Source: Lachnospiraceae bacterium
GTDB taxonomy: Bacteria > Bacillota > Clostridia > Lachnospirales > Lachnospiraceae
NCBI GenBank assembly: GCA_017633935.1
Contig: JAGBOJ010000089.1
Coordinates: 1 to 36,002, forward strand
Direction of reading: 5' to 3'
Length of the DNA stretch: 36,002 nt
A program made the translations under genes and the position numbers. The notes beneath the pieces are model-generated. The model ran no database searches. It worked only from the letters and a program-made list of their open reading frames with translations, and was not told the DNA's origin. Shown piece by piece: positions 15,522-25,426 of the stretch. Position 1 is the first letter of the stretch, and each line of letters opens with the position of its first letter.

Positions 15522-18500
15522 ATGAAAGACCGGTTTGAAGAGATAAGCAAAAAGGGACTGTATCGAAGGGAATTTGAACATGATAACTGCGGGATAGGCG
15601 CGATCATTGATATAAAAGGACGCGCCGGGCATAAGCTTGTAAGCGATGCCCTTCTGATAGTGGAAAACCTTGAACACAGGGCGGGAAAGGATGCCGAGGG
15701 AAAGACCGGAGACGGTGTCGGGATACTTACCCAGATACCGCACAGATTTTTCGTAAAGAAGCTGAAGGAGGAGGGAATTGATCTGCCGGGCTACAGACAG
15801 TACGGTGTGGGAATGTTCTTTTTCCCGGCAAACGATCCCGATATGCGTCAGGCAAGGTCGATGTTTGAGATAATCTTAAGGAAAGCCGGCTTAAAGCTCA
15901 TATGCTGGCGCAAGGTGGATACGAAGCCTGAGGTTTTAGGCAGCAAAGCCAGAGAGTGTATGCCGCGTATATATCAGGTATTTATTGAGCGTCCGAATGC
16001 GGCGCAGACCGATCTTGATTTTGACAGGATGCTCTATACGGTCAGAAGGGAATTTGAGCAAAGCAGTGTAAATACCTATGTTCCGTCTCTTTCATGCAGG
16101 ACGGTGGTTTATAAGGGAATGTTTTTAGTGGGACAGCTCAGGACGTTTTTTACGGATCTTGAAGATGAGGCTTATGAATCGGCAATAGCGATGGTACATT
16201 CGCGCTTTTCGACAAACACCGCGCCAAGCTGGAACAGGGCACATCCGAACAGGCTTATAGTACATAACGGTGAGATCAATACGATAAAGGGCAATGCGGA
16301 CAAGATGCTTGCAAGGGAAGAGACCATGCATACGGGGAAATTTTCGCCGGATGATATGACAAAGGTGCTTCCCGTCATATCACAGAGCGGGTCCGATTCC
16401 GCAATGCTCGATAATACCCTTGAATTTCTTATGATGAGCGGAATGGAGCTGCCGCTTGCGGCCTCCGTCCTCATCCCGGAGCCGTGGTCCCATAACGATA
16501 CGCTTTCAACGGAGGAAAAGGATTTTTACCAGTATTATGCCACGATGATGGAACCCTGGGACGGGCCGGCATCCATACTGTTTTCGGACGGGGATATAAT
16601 GGGAGCCATACTTGACCGTAACGGGCTGCGTCCGTCGAGGTATTATGTAATGGATGACGGAAGGCTCATCCTTTCCTCCGAGGTAGGGGTGCTCGATCTG
16701 GATGAAAGCCACATCGTAAAGAAGGAGAGACTGCATCCCGGAAAGCTGCTTATAGTCGATACCGTATCCGGCAGACTGATCGGTGATGATGAGATAAAAG
16801 AGTTATATGCCCGTTCAAAGCCCTACGGTGAGTGGCTTGACAGCAAAATGGTGACCTTAGCCTCCTTAAAGGCTCCCAATAAAAAGATCGAAAATTATTC
16901 TGATACCGAAAGAGCGAGGCTGCAGAAGGCCTTCGGCTATACATGGGAAAATTATCATGACAGTATTCTTTCAATGGCTCTTAAGGGCAGCGAAGCGATA
17001 GGCTCGATGGGTGTGGATACCCCGGTAGCGGCCTTGTCAGGACAATATCAGCCGTTATTTTATTATTTCAAGCAGCTTTTTGCGCAGGTCACGAATCCGC
17101 CGATAGATGCACAGCGTGAGGAGATAGTGACCTCAAAGACGGTTTATCTTGGAAAAAACGGGAATCTTCTGGAGGAAAAGCCGGAAAACTGCCAGGTGCT
17201 AAAGATAAATAATCCGATCCTTACAGACCTTGACCTGTTAAAGATACGCCATATGGAAAAGGAAGGCTTCAAGGTGGCGTGTGTTTCTATTCTTTTCTAT
17301 AAAAGCACTCCGATGAAGAGGGTGATAGAGCAACTGTTTGTAAAGGTTGACAAGGCTTACAGGGAGGGCGCAAATATTCTGATACTCTCAGACAGGGGAG
17401 TGGATGAAAATCATGTGGCGATCCCCTCGCTTCTGGCTGTCGCGGCAGTTCACAAGCACCTTGTGGATACAAGGAAGTCCACTGCCATGTCCATAATCGT
17501 CGAATCGGGAGAACCGAGGGAGGTGCATCATTTCGCTACTCTTTTAGGGTACGGCGCTCGTGCCGTAAATCCGTATCTTGCACATTCCACGGTCGCACAG
17601 CTTATTGAGGAGGAGCTGCTTGATAAGGATTATTACGCCGCCGTGGAGGATTATGATAACGCGATCCTTTCGGGCATAGTAAAGATAGCCTCAAAGATGG
17701 GAATATCAACCATCCAGTCTTATCAGGGAAGCAAGATATTTGAAGCGGTCGGCATCTCGGATGAGGTCATAAACGATTATTTTACCGGAACCGTAAGCCG
17801 TATAGGGGGCATTACCTTAGAGGATATAGGAAGCGCTGCGGATAAGCAGCACAGCAGGGCATTTGATCCTCTGGGACTGCCCGTTCAGCTGGAGCTTTCC
17901 GCACTGGGAAGACATAAGGAAAGAAGCGGCGGGGAAAAGCACAGATACGATCCGCAGACCATCCATATGCTCCAGCTTTCCACAAGGGAGGGAAGCTATG
18001 AAAAATTCAGGGAATACGCAAGGATGGCGGACAATGAGGCAAACGGGAGCCTAAGGAGTCTCATGGAGATCGATCTTCCCGAAAAGGGTATCCCGATAGA
18101 GGAGGTTGAGGATGAAGGATCGATCGTAAGGAGATTTAAGACCGGAGCGATGTCCTACGGCTCGATCTCGGAGGAGGCGCACCAGACCCTTGCGATAGCG
18201 ATGAATCGTCTTAAGGGCAAGAGCAACAGCGGTGAAGGCGGAGAAAGTGATGAAAGGATAGAATCGGCCGGCTCAAAGGATGACAGGAATTCTGCGATCA
18301 AGCAGGTGGCCAGCGGAAGATTCGGTGTCACAAGCCGCTACCTTGTGAGCGCAAAGGAGATCCAGATAAAGATGGCGCAGGGGGCAAAGCCCGGAGAGGG
18401 CGGGCATCTTCCCGGAAAAAAGGTTTATCCGTGGATAGCAAAGACGAGACACTCCACTCCCGGAGTCAGTCTTATCTCGCCTCCGCCCCATCATGACATT

Positions 18501-20066
18501 TATTCAATAGAGGATCTGGCGCAGCTTATATATGACCTTAAATGCGCGAATAAAAACGCGAGGATATCAGTAAAGCTCGTGTCGGAGGCCGGCGTCGGAA
18601 CAGTGGCGGCAGGTGTCGCAAAGGCGGGTGCTGCCGTGGTTCTGATCTCGGGCTACGACGGCGGTACCGGAGCGGCGCCCCTTTCTTCCATACATAATGC
18701 GGGTCTTCCGTGGGAGCTGGGACTTGCCGAGACACATCAGACCCTTTTGGCAAACGGCTTAAGGGACCGCGTGGTCATAGAAACCGACGGAAAGCTTATG
18801 ACGGGAAGGGATGTGGCTATCGCGGCGATGCTCGGAGCGGAGGAATTCGGGTTTGCCACGGCACCGCTTATCACACTGGGGTGCGTGATGATGAGACAGT
18901 GTCAGTCGGATACCTGTCCGATGGGGGTTGCGACCCAGAATCCCGAGCTCAGAAAACGCTTTGCGGGCAAGCCGGAATATGTCGAGAACTTTATGCTCTT
19001 TATAGCAAGGCAGCTCCGTGAGATAATGGCAAGCCTCGGTATAAGGACCGTAAAAGAGCTGGTGGGAAGGAGCGATCTGTTAAAGCTGAAGGACTCTCTT
19101 AAGGGCACGGCAGGTAAAATAGATCTCTCCGGAGTACTCCTTCATATGGAAGAAAAAGCCGCAGATTACGATAAAAAGGATCTTTATGATTTCAGGCTTG
19201 AAGACACAAAGGAGGAAAAGGAGCTTCTTAATAATGAGGAGATAAAAGAGGCGATAAAGAAGGGTAAAAGGGCTTTGGCAAAGGTTACGGTAAAGAGCAC
19301 GGACAGGACCTTCGGTACGCTTTTAGGGGCACAGATCACGAGAAATAATCCCGAAGGACTTCCTGAGGATACGGTTACCATAAGCTGTGAAGGCTCGGGA
19401 GGGCAGAGCTTCGGGGCATTTATCCCGTCAGGACTTACCTTAAAGCTTACGGGAGACAGCAATGATTATCTCGGAAAGGGTTTGTCCGGCGGAAAGATCA
19501 CGGTGTCGGCGCCTGAAAAGGCAAAGTACGATCCGGGGGAAAATATCATAACCGGCAATGTCGCCTTATACGGAGCCACCTCGGGGCAGGCATATATAGC
19601 GGGAAAGGCAGGGGAGAGATTTGCGATAAGGAATTCCGGAGCCGTGGCCGTGGTCGAGGGTGTCGGAGAGCATGGCTGCGAATATATGACAGGAGGCACC
19701 GTTGTGATCTTAGGCGCGGTGGGGAAGAATTTTGCCGCCGGAATGAGCGGAGGCGTGGCTTATGTGCTTGATGAGGATAATACACTTTATAAGAATCTCA
19801 ACAAACAGCTTGTGAGTATGGAGACCCTGCAGCATAAGGAGGATAAAGCGGAGCTTAAGCAGCTTATAGAAAGTCACGCGCTCTTAACGGGTTCAAAGAA
19901 GGCAAAGCTCATTCTTTCCGAATTTGACAGATATGCTGCTCATTTTAAGAAGATAATCCCTGTGGATTATAAGGAGATAAGAAGGCTCATTGCAGCGGAA
20001 ATGGAGGCCGGAGCCGGTGAGGAAACTGCTAAGATAGAGGCTTTCAGGACCTTTACGGGAGGCTGA
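15522..20066 (+). CDS. gltB: Glutamate synthase large subunit
   Basis: A 1514-residue GOGAT alpha subunit: glutamine plus 2-oxoglutarate plus reductant gives two glutamate. Domains run in the expected order. An N-terminal Ntn glutaminase begins at the catalytic cysteine in EHDNCGIG near residue 22, after a short propeptide. A central linker domain follows. The FMN-binding synthase barrel has the 3Fe-4S cysteines in CVMMRQCQSDTCPMG and the glycine-rich GYDGGTGAAP. The C-terminal beta-helix (GXXG repeats such as GGQSFGAF and GGTVVILG) comes last. Length is normal. Ribosome site AGGGGTGA precedes the ATG. It is transcribed divergently from the amt operon, behind an attenuator-like leader, and 54 bases ahead of gltD. 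Confidence 0.98.
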   Translation: MKDRFEEISKKGLYRREFEHDNCGIGAIIDIKGRAGHKLVSDALLIVENLEHRAGKDAEGKTGDGVGILTQIPHRFFVKKLKEEGIDLPGYRQYGVGMFFFPANDPDMRQARSMFEIILRKAGLKLICWRKVDTKPEVLGSKARECMPRIYQVFIERPNAAQTDLDFDRMLYTVRREFEQSSVNTYVPSLSCRTVVYKGMFLVGQLRTFFTDLEDEAYESAIAMVHSRFSTNTAPSWNRAHPNRLIVHNGEINTIKGNADKMLAREETMHTGKFSPDDMTKVLPVISQSGSDSAMLDNTLEFLMMSGMELPLAASVLIPEPWSHNDTLSTEEKDFYQYYATMMEPWDGPASILFSDGDIMGAILDRNGLRPSRYYVMDDGRLILSSEVGVLDLDESHIVKKERLHPGKLLIVDTVSGRLIGDDEIKELYARSKPYGEWLDSKMVTLASLKAPNKKIENYSDTERARLQKAFGYTWENYHDSILSMALKGSEAIGSMGVDTPVAALSGQYQPLFYYFKQLFAQVTNPPIDAQREEIVTSKTVYLGKNGNLLEEKPENCQVLKINNPILTDLDLLKIRHMEKEGFKVACVSILFYKSTPMKRVIEQLFVKVDKAYREGANILILSDRGVDENHVAIPSLLAVAAVHKHLVDTRKSTAMSIIVESGEPREVHHFATLLGYGARAVNPYLAHSTVAQLIEEELLDKDYYAAVEDYDNAILSGIVKIASKMGISTIQSYQGSKIFEAVGISDEVINDYFTGTVSRIGGITLEDIGSAADKQHSRAFDPLGLPVQLELSALGRHKERSGGEKHRYDPQTIHMLQLSTREGSYEKFREYARMADNEANGSLRSLMEIDLPEKGIPIEEVEDEGSIVRRFKTGAMSYGSISEEAHQTLAIAMNRLKGKSNSGEGGESDERIESAGSKDDRNSAIKQVASGRFGVTSRYLVSAKEIQIKMAQGAKPGEGGHLPGKKVYPWIAKTRHSTPGVSLISPPPHHDIYSIEDLAQLIYDLKCANKNARISVKLVSEAGVGTVAAGVAKAGAAVVLISGYDGGTGAAPLSSIHNAGLPWELGLAETHQTLLANGLRDRVVIETDGKLMTGRDVAIAAMLGAEEFGFATAPLITLGCVMMRQCQSDTCPMGVATQNPELRKRFAGKPEYVENFMLFIARQLREIMASLGIRTVKELVGRSDLLKLKDSLKGTAGKIDLSGVLLHMEEKAADYDKKDLYDFRLEDTKEEKELLNNEEIKEAIKKGKRALAKVTVKSTDRTFGTLLGAQITRNNPEGLPEDTVTISCEGSGGQSFGAFIPSGLTLKLTGDSNDYLGKGLSGGKITVSAPEKAKYDPGENIITGNVALYGATSGQAYIAGKAGERFAIRNSGAVAVVEGVGEHGCEYMTGGTVVILGAVGKNFAAGMSGGVAYVLDEDNTLYKNLNKQLVSMETLQHKEDKAELKQLIESHALLTGSKKAKLILSEFDRYAAHFKKIIPVDYKEIRRLIAAEMEAGAGEETAKIEAFRTFTGG

Positions 20067-20120
20067 GGCAAAAAGGATATATGCAGCGGATGGGAGTAAT
20101 AACATTAAGGAGCGGGAGTT

Positions 20121-21605
20121 ATGGGAAAGATAAACGGATTTTTGGAATATGAAAGGGAAGACGGAAAGGTCAGGCCGGAGGAGATAAGGACGGAGGATTT
20201 TAAGGAATTTCACGAAAGGCTTGAATTAGAGGCGCAGTTTATTCAGGCGGCAAGATGCATGGACTGCGGGGTGCCTTTTTGTCAGGCGGGAGTAATGATC
20301 TCGGGGATGATGTCGGGCTGTCCGCTTAACAATCTTGTGCCGGAGATAAATGATCTGGTTTACAGGGGTAGGATGAAGGAGGCTTACAGAAGGCTTTCAG
20401 TAACACATTGCCTTCCGGAATTTACAAGCAGGGTATGTCCGGCTCTTTGCGAGGCAGCCTGCACATGCAATCTGCACGATAAGCCGGTTTCCACAAAGGA
20501 AAATGAAAAGGCCGTGATCGAATATGCCTTTGAACACGGTCTGGTAAAAGAAGAAAAGCCTGAGGTGAGGACAGGCAAAAGAGTAGCTGTGATCGGAAGC
20601 GGTCCGGCAGGACTTGCAGCAGCCCTGCTCTTAAACCGCAGGGGACATGAGGTGACCGTTTATGAGCGCAGGGACAGGGCAGGAGGGCTCTTAAGATACG
20701 GTATACCGAATATGAAGCTGGATAAGTCTGTGATCGACAGACGGATAGCGCTTATGGAGGAGGCAGGCATAAGCTTTAAGCTTAATGCGGATGTGGGAAA
20801 AGACATCGGCGCAAAGGAGATAGAAAAGGAATATGACGCAGTGATCCTTGCCTGCGGTGCTTCAAATCCGAGAGATATAAATGTGCCCGGAAGGGATGCG
20901 AAGGGAATATATTTTGCCGTGGATTTTCTTTCCGGGGTGACAAAGAGATTGTCGGACAGCGGCTTTAAGGATGTGCCTTACGAGCTTGTAAAGGATAAGG
21001 ATGTGATCATAATCGGCGGCGGTGATACGGGTAACGACTGTGTGGGCACATGCATAAGGCTTAAAGCCAGAAGCGTGACGCAGCTTGAAATGATGCCTAA
21101 GCCTCCCGAAGAAAGGACTGCTGCAAATCCATGGCCCGAATGGCCGCGGATACTGAAGGTTGATTACGGACAGGAGGAGGCTGTATGGAAATTCGGGCAT
21201 GACCCGAGGGTATATCAGACGACGGTTAAGGAATTTATCAAGGATAAAAAGGGGAATCTTAAGGAAGCGGTGCTGTTATCGCTTAAGCCCGTTAAGGATG
21301 AAGCTTCGGGAAGGATAAATATGGTTCCGGTTGAAGGAAGTGAAAGAGCCTGTCCGGTTCAGCTCCTGCTGATCGCTGCGGGGTTCCTCGGAAGTGAAGG
21401 GTATGTTACGGATGCCTTCGGGGTACAGATCGACGGACGTACGAATATAAAGACAGAAGAGGGAAAGCATGCTTCCTCAAGGCAGAAGGTGTATGCGGCA
21501 GGAGATGTCCGCACCGGCCAGTCACTCGTCGTAAGAGCCATAGCCGACGGAAGGGCTGTGGCAGCGGAGGTCGATCAGGCACTTATGGGATACACAAATC
21601 TTTAA
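20121..21605 (+). CDS. gltD: Glutamate synthase small subunit
   Basis: A 494-residue beta subunit of NADPH-dependent glutamate synthase, which feeds electrons from NAD(P)H through FAD and 4Fe-4S clusters to the large subunit. N-terminal cluster motifs are CMDCGVPFCQAG and CPLNNLVPE, then CPALCEAACTCNL. The FAD-binding Rossmann motif VIGSGPAGLAAA lies near residues 157-168. A second dinucleotide motif (IIIGGGDTGNDC) lies near 294. The C-terminal GDVRTGQSLVVRAI closes the FAD fold. Ribosome site AAGGAG lies shortly before the ATG. Length is typical, and the position directly after gltB confirms the role. Confidence 0.97.
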   Translation: MGKINGFLEYEREDGKVRPEEIRTEDFKEFHERLELEAQFIQAARCMDCGVPFCQAGVMISGMMSGCPLNNLVPEINDLVYRGRMKEAYRRLSVTHCLPEFTSRVCPALCEAACTCNLHDKPVSTKENEKAVIEYAFEHGLVKEEKPEVRTGKRVAVIGSGPAGLAAALLLNRRGHEVTVYERRDRAGGLLRYGIPNMKLDKSVIDRRIALMEEAGISFKLNADVGKDIGAKEIEKEYDAVILACGASNPRDINVPGRDAKGIYFAVDFLSGVTKRLSDSGFKDVPYELVKDKDVIIIGGGDTGNDCVGTCIRLKARSVTQLEMMPKPPEERTAANPWPEWPRILKVDYGQEEAVWKFGHDPRVYQTTVKEFIKDKKGNLKEAVLLSLKPVKDEASGRINMVPVEGSERACPVQLLLIAAGFLGSEGYVTDAFGVQIDGRTNIKTEEGKHASSRQKVYAAGDVRTGQSLVVRAIADGRAVAAEVDQALMGYTNL

Positions 21606-23217
<1,612 letters not shown>

Positions 23218-23219
<2 letters not shown>

Positions 23220-23250
23220 CGGATATTATGTATTCCGTCTCCTCTTGTTT
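23218..23250 (+). terminator. Possible weak terminator after pyrG
   Basis: GACGGA (23218-23223) pairs with TCCGTC (23234-23239) around a ten-base loop, and a T-rich stretch (CTCTTGTTTT) follows. The stem is short and the T-run interrupted, and the hairpin overlaps the pyrG stop codon. Some read-through to the next gene is likely. Confidence 0.35.
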
Positions 23251-23273
23251 TATGACCGCATTATATTTATAAT
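23245..23273 (+). promoter_or_regulatory. Probable promoter of the membrane protein at 23309
   Basis: TTGTTT (23245-23250), 17-base spacer, TATAAT (23268-23273). The -10 box is perfect and the -35 box matches at three positions. It places a start near 23280, about 30 bases before the chosen ATG. Confidence 0.5.
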
Positions 23274-23308
23274 GGTTGGGTTGTATTTATCTATCAGGAG
23301 AGGACTGC

Positions 23309-24520
23309 ATGAGTAATAATAAAAAACCGGCTTTAAGTAAAGAGCTTAGCGAAGAGGAAAAGAAACAGCGTCAGAAAAACCGTGAAAAGGCCTTAAGGGA
23401 GAGCCGGAACAAGAAGAACGAAAAAACAAAAGCAAAGGTAAAAAAAGAGCTTGCCAAAAAATCGGAACGAAAGGCAAGCAAAAAGGCAAGGAAGAGGGCT
23501 GCGTTTAAGACAAAGCTTTCGGAGCTGCCCGGAACGTTAAAGAGGTTCATTAAAAAGAGAAGGGTATTTTTAGTCTGCGCTGCGGCAGCGCTTTTGCTTG
23601 GGATCGTTTTTTATTTTTCCGTAAATTCCGGAAAAAGATCCGGCACGGCTGCGGTTAAAGAAGAGAGCGCAAAAGAAAAGGCTGAGGTCACGGAAGAGAC
23701 TGAAGAGCTAAAAGAAACGGCGGAGGCGGTCTCACAGGATATCGCGGATAAAGAGGAAACCGTATCCGGGGATAAGAAGGCAGAGAAAAAAAGAGAGCTT
23801 AAGGTGCTTTCCGATACGGGAAAGGATACGGCCGCTTCGGTCTCGTTCAATATGCAGGACATATATCCCCATAAGGGAGGGATTTACCTTATGCCGTCGG
23901 AAAATGACGGGGACAGCATAAAGGGCGAGCTCCTTGCCGCAAGCGTATATGAAAAGGAAGAATACGAAAAGCTTGAGGAGGGACAGAGGATAAATATCAG
24001 TGATCAGGAATATATCGTGCTTGCCGTAAATGAGGATGCCGAATACGGTACCGCGCTTTCGATGGCACCCTTTGACGAGGATAAGGAAAAGGAATACGAT
24101 AAGATCCTTGAAGGTAAGAAGAGTCCCGAGGACAGTCTCGGTTATGAAAATCTGGTATACGGGATGACTGTCGCTGCCGAGAAAGCCCAGATGGAATTTG
24201 TCGGCGGGACGGATTATTTTTCAAACGACGGATATGACGACGATGATATGATCTTCTTTGCCGGTACGTCGCTTTATTTCCCCATCTGCTACAGTCTTGA
24301 TACGGGGGTCACGCTTCACTTTGATAAAGACTGTACTCTTACTGTGCCGGATGAGACACTTATAAAGGATGAGGAATATGACACGGATGATTATCTGGCG
24401 GGGAAAAACGAGCTTTATCCGCCGGATCTGATGGCAGCAAAGATCGAGACCGAGGGTGACAGGATCGTTAAATACAATGTTATGTATGTGCCGGCGGAGG
24501 ATATGCTTAACGGAAAATAA
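23309..24520 (+). CDS. Hypothetical lysine-rich single-pass membrane protein
   Basis: I do not recognise this 403-residue protein. The start is taken at the ATG at 23309, eight bases after AGGAG; an earlier in-frame ATG at 23276 lies on the predicted transcription start. Residues 1-85 are very rich in Lys, Arg and Glu and probably helical. A single membrane segment spans about 86-105 (VFLVCAAAALLLGIVFYFSV). A Glu/Lys/Ala-rich stalk follows to about 180. The C-terminal 220 residues look like a folded, acidic, probably extracellular domain without cysteines, with many Asp and Tyr residues. The positive N-terminus favours a cytoplasmic N-terminus with the acidic domain outside. Neighbours give no functional clue: pyrG lies upstream and a convergent metalloregulator downstream. 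Confidence 0.75.
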   Translation: MSNNKKPALSKELSEEEKKQRQKNREKALRESRNKKNEKTKAKVKKELAKKSERKASKKARKRAAFKTKLSELPGTLKRFIKKRRVFLVCAAAALLLGIVFYFSVNSGKRSGTAAVKEESAKEKAEVTEETEELKETAEAVSQDIADKEETVSGDKKAEKKRELKVLSDTGKDTAASVSFNMQDIYPHKGGIYLMPSENDGDSIKGELLAASVYEKEEYEKLEEGQRINISDQEYIVLAVNEDAEYGTALSMAPFDEDKEKEYDKILEGKKSPEDSLGYENLVYGMTVAAEKAQMEFVGGTDYFSNDGYDDDDMIFFAGTSLYFPICYSLDTGVTLHFDKDCTLTVPDETLIKDEEYDTDDYLAGKNELYPPDLMAAKIETEGDRIVKYNVMYVPAEDMLNGK

Positions 24521-24549
24521 GAGCTTTTAAGCTTACGGGACGCTTTTCC

Positions 24550-24918
24550 TTATGAATAAGTCTTTACCATTTCCGAGATCCGTTCAAAGGTGATATCGCT
24601 GATGTCGTGCTCTATCTTACAGGCATCCTTTTCGGCGGTATCTTCATCCACTCCGAGATTTACAAGGAATTTTGTGAGAGTCTTGTGGCGGGTATATATC
24701 TTTTGGGCAATATCCATGCCCGAATCCGTCAGAGTTATAAAATTGTCTTCGTCCATAATAATATAGCCGTTTTCACGGAGCCTTTTCATGGCAATACTTA
24801 TGCTGGGCTTGGAATAACCAAGCTCATTTACTATATCTATGGAGCGTACCATACCCTTTTTTTCCCTGATCTTCAGGATCGCCTCAAGGTAATCCTCGGC
24901 TGATTCATGAATATTCAT
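24550..24918 (-). CDS. DtxR/MntR-family metal-dependent transcriptional regulator
   Basis: A 122-residue repressor-type protein. The start is the ATG at 24918, preceded by GGGGGGAT. An upstream in-frame ATG adds 58 residues that do not resemble the family. Residues 1-60 are the winged helix (SAEDYLEAILKI, then ELGYSKPSISIAMKRL). Residues 61-122 form the dimerisation and metal domain, with His78 (TRHKTLTKFL) and Cys100, Glu103, His104 in DACKIEH. The cysteine there resembles DtxR/IdeR, whereas MntR has Glu, so iron may be sensed instead of manganese; this is inference. No SH3-like C-terminal domain is present, as in MntR. It is convergent with the membrane protein upstream and divergent from the sulfur operon. 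No metal transporter lies within the window. Confidence 0.88.
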   Translation of the reverse strand: MNIHESAEDYLEAILKIREKKGMVRSIDIVNELGYSKPSISIAMKRLRENGYIIMDEDNFITLTDSGMDIAQKIYTRHKTLTKFLVNLGVDEDTAEKDACKIEHDISDITFERISEMVKTYS

Positions 24919-25059
24919 CTTAAGATCCCCCCAATAAATACCTGATATAAAAACTGTAATAAGTCTATCACATATGGACAGCAAAATACAATCCGGTTTC
25001 AAAACTGTCCTGTCCGGTGAAAATCTTAGGTTATCAAAAAAATTGAATACAGATAATGC

Positions 25060-25088
25060 TTGCGGAAGTGATTTCGGGATGATATAAT
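25060..25088 (+). promoter_or_regulatory. Probable promoter of the HTH-mccB-mccA operon
   Basis: TTGCGG (25060-25065), 17 bases, TATAAT (25083-25088). The -10 box is perfect. The predicted start near 25095 leaves a leader of about 37 bases, too short for a T-box or S-box riboswitch. CCTA-N9-TAGG (25109-25125) in the leader is a possible operator half-site pair. Confidence 0.5.
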
Positions 25089-25131
25089 CCAAACCATCAA
25101 CTAATAAACCTATAAGAATTGTAGGTAATGA

Positions 25132-25413
25132 ATGATGACGATGCAGCAGATATGCTACGTACTGACAATAGAAGAATGCGGCTCAATGAACAAAGCCGCA
25201 GGAAAGCTGTATCTGGTTCAGTCAACCTTAACGAGTGCTGTTAAAGAGCTTGAAAAGGAGATCGGGATACAGATATTTGTAAGGACACATAAAGGCGTGA
25301 GCCCGACTAAGGACGGTGCAGTCTTTCTTTCCGATATAAGGGAGCTGTACACGCATTATGAAAAGGTAACCGAAAAATACACCGGAAAAAAGCCGGAACA
25401 GGGAGCTGTTTAA
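25132..25413 (+). CDS. HTH-only LysR-type protein
   Basis: A 93-residue protein equal to the N-terminal winged helix-turn-helix of a LysR-type regulator. It shows MQQICYVLTIEECGSMNKAA, the recognition helix region QSTLTSAVKELEKEIG, and the wing FVRTHKGVSPTKDG. It then stops after the linker helix. No remnant of the effector-binding domain follows: the next gene starts 13 bases later and is unrelated. It therefore appears to be a genuine short protein, since any truncation would have left a fragment. Three in-frame ATG codons lie close together (25132, 25135, 25141) with no strong ribosome site, so the start is uncertain by three residues. By position it is likely to control the mcc sulfur genes. 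Without an effector domain it may act constitutively or as a dimer partner. Confidence 0.8.
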   Translation: MMTMQQICYVLTIEECGSMNKAAGKLYLVQSTLTSAVKELEKEIGIQIFVRTHKGVSPTKDGAVFLSDIRELYTHYEKVTEKYTGKKPEQGAV

Positions 25414-25426
25414 GGGGGAAGCATAA

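Noticed and set aside
24919-25092. 58-residue extension of the DtxR/MntR-like gene
   Set aside because: The residues do not resemble the family, and a good ATG with a G-rich ribosome site is present at 24918.
25089-25131. T-box or S-box riboswitch before the HTH-mccB-mccA operon
   Set aside because: The predicted leader is only about 37 bases, with no terminator and no T-box or SAM-riboswitch core.
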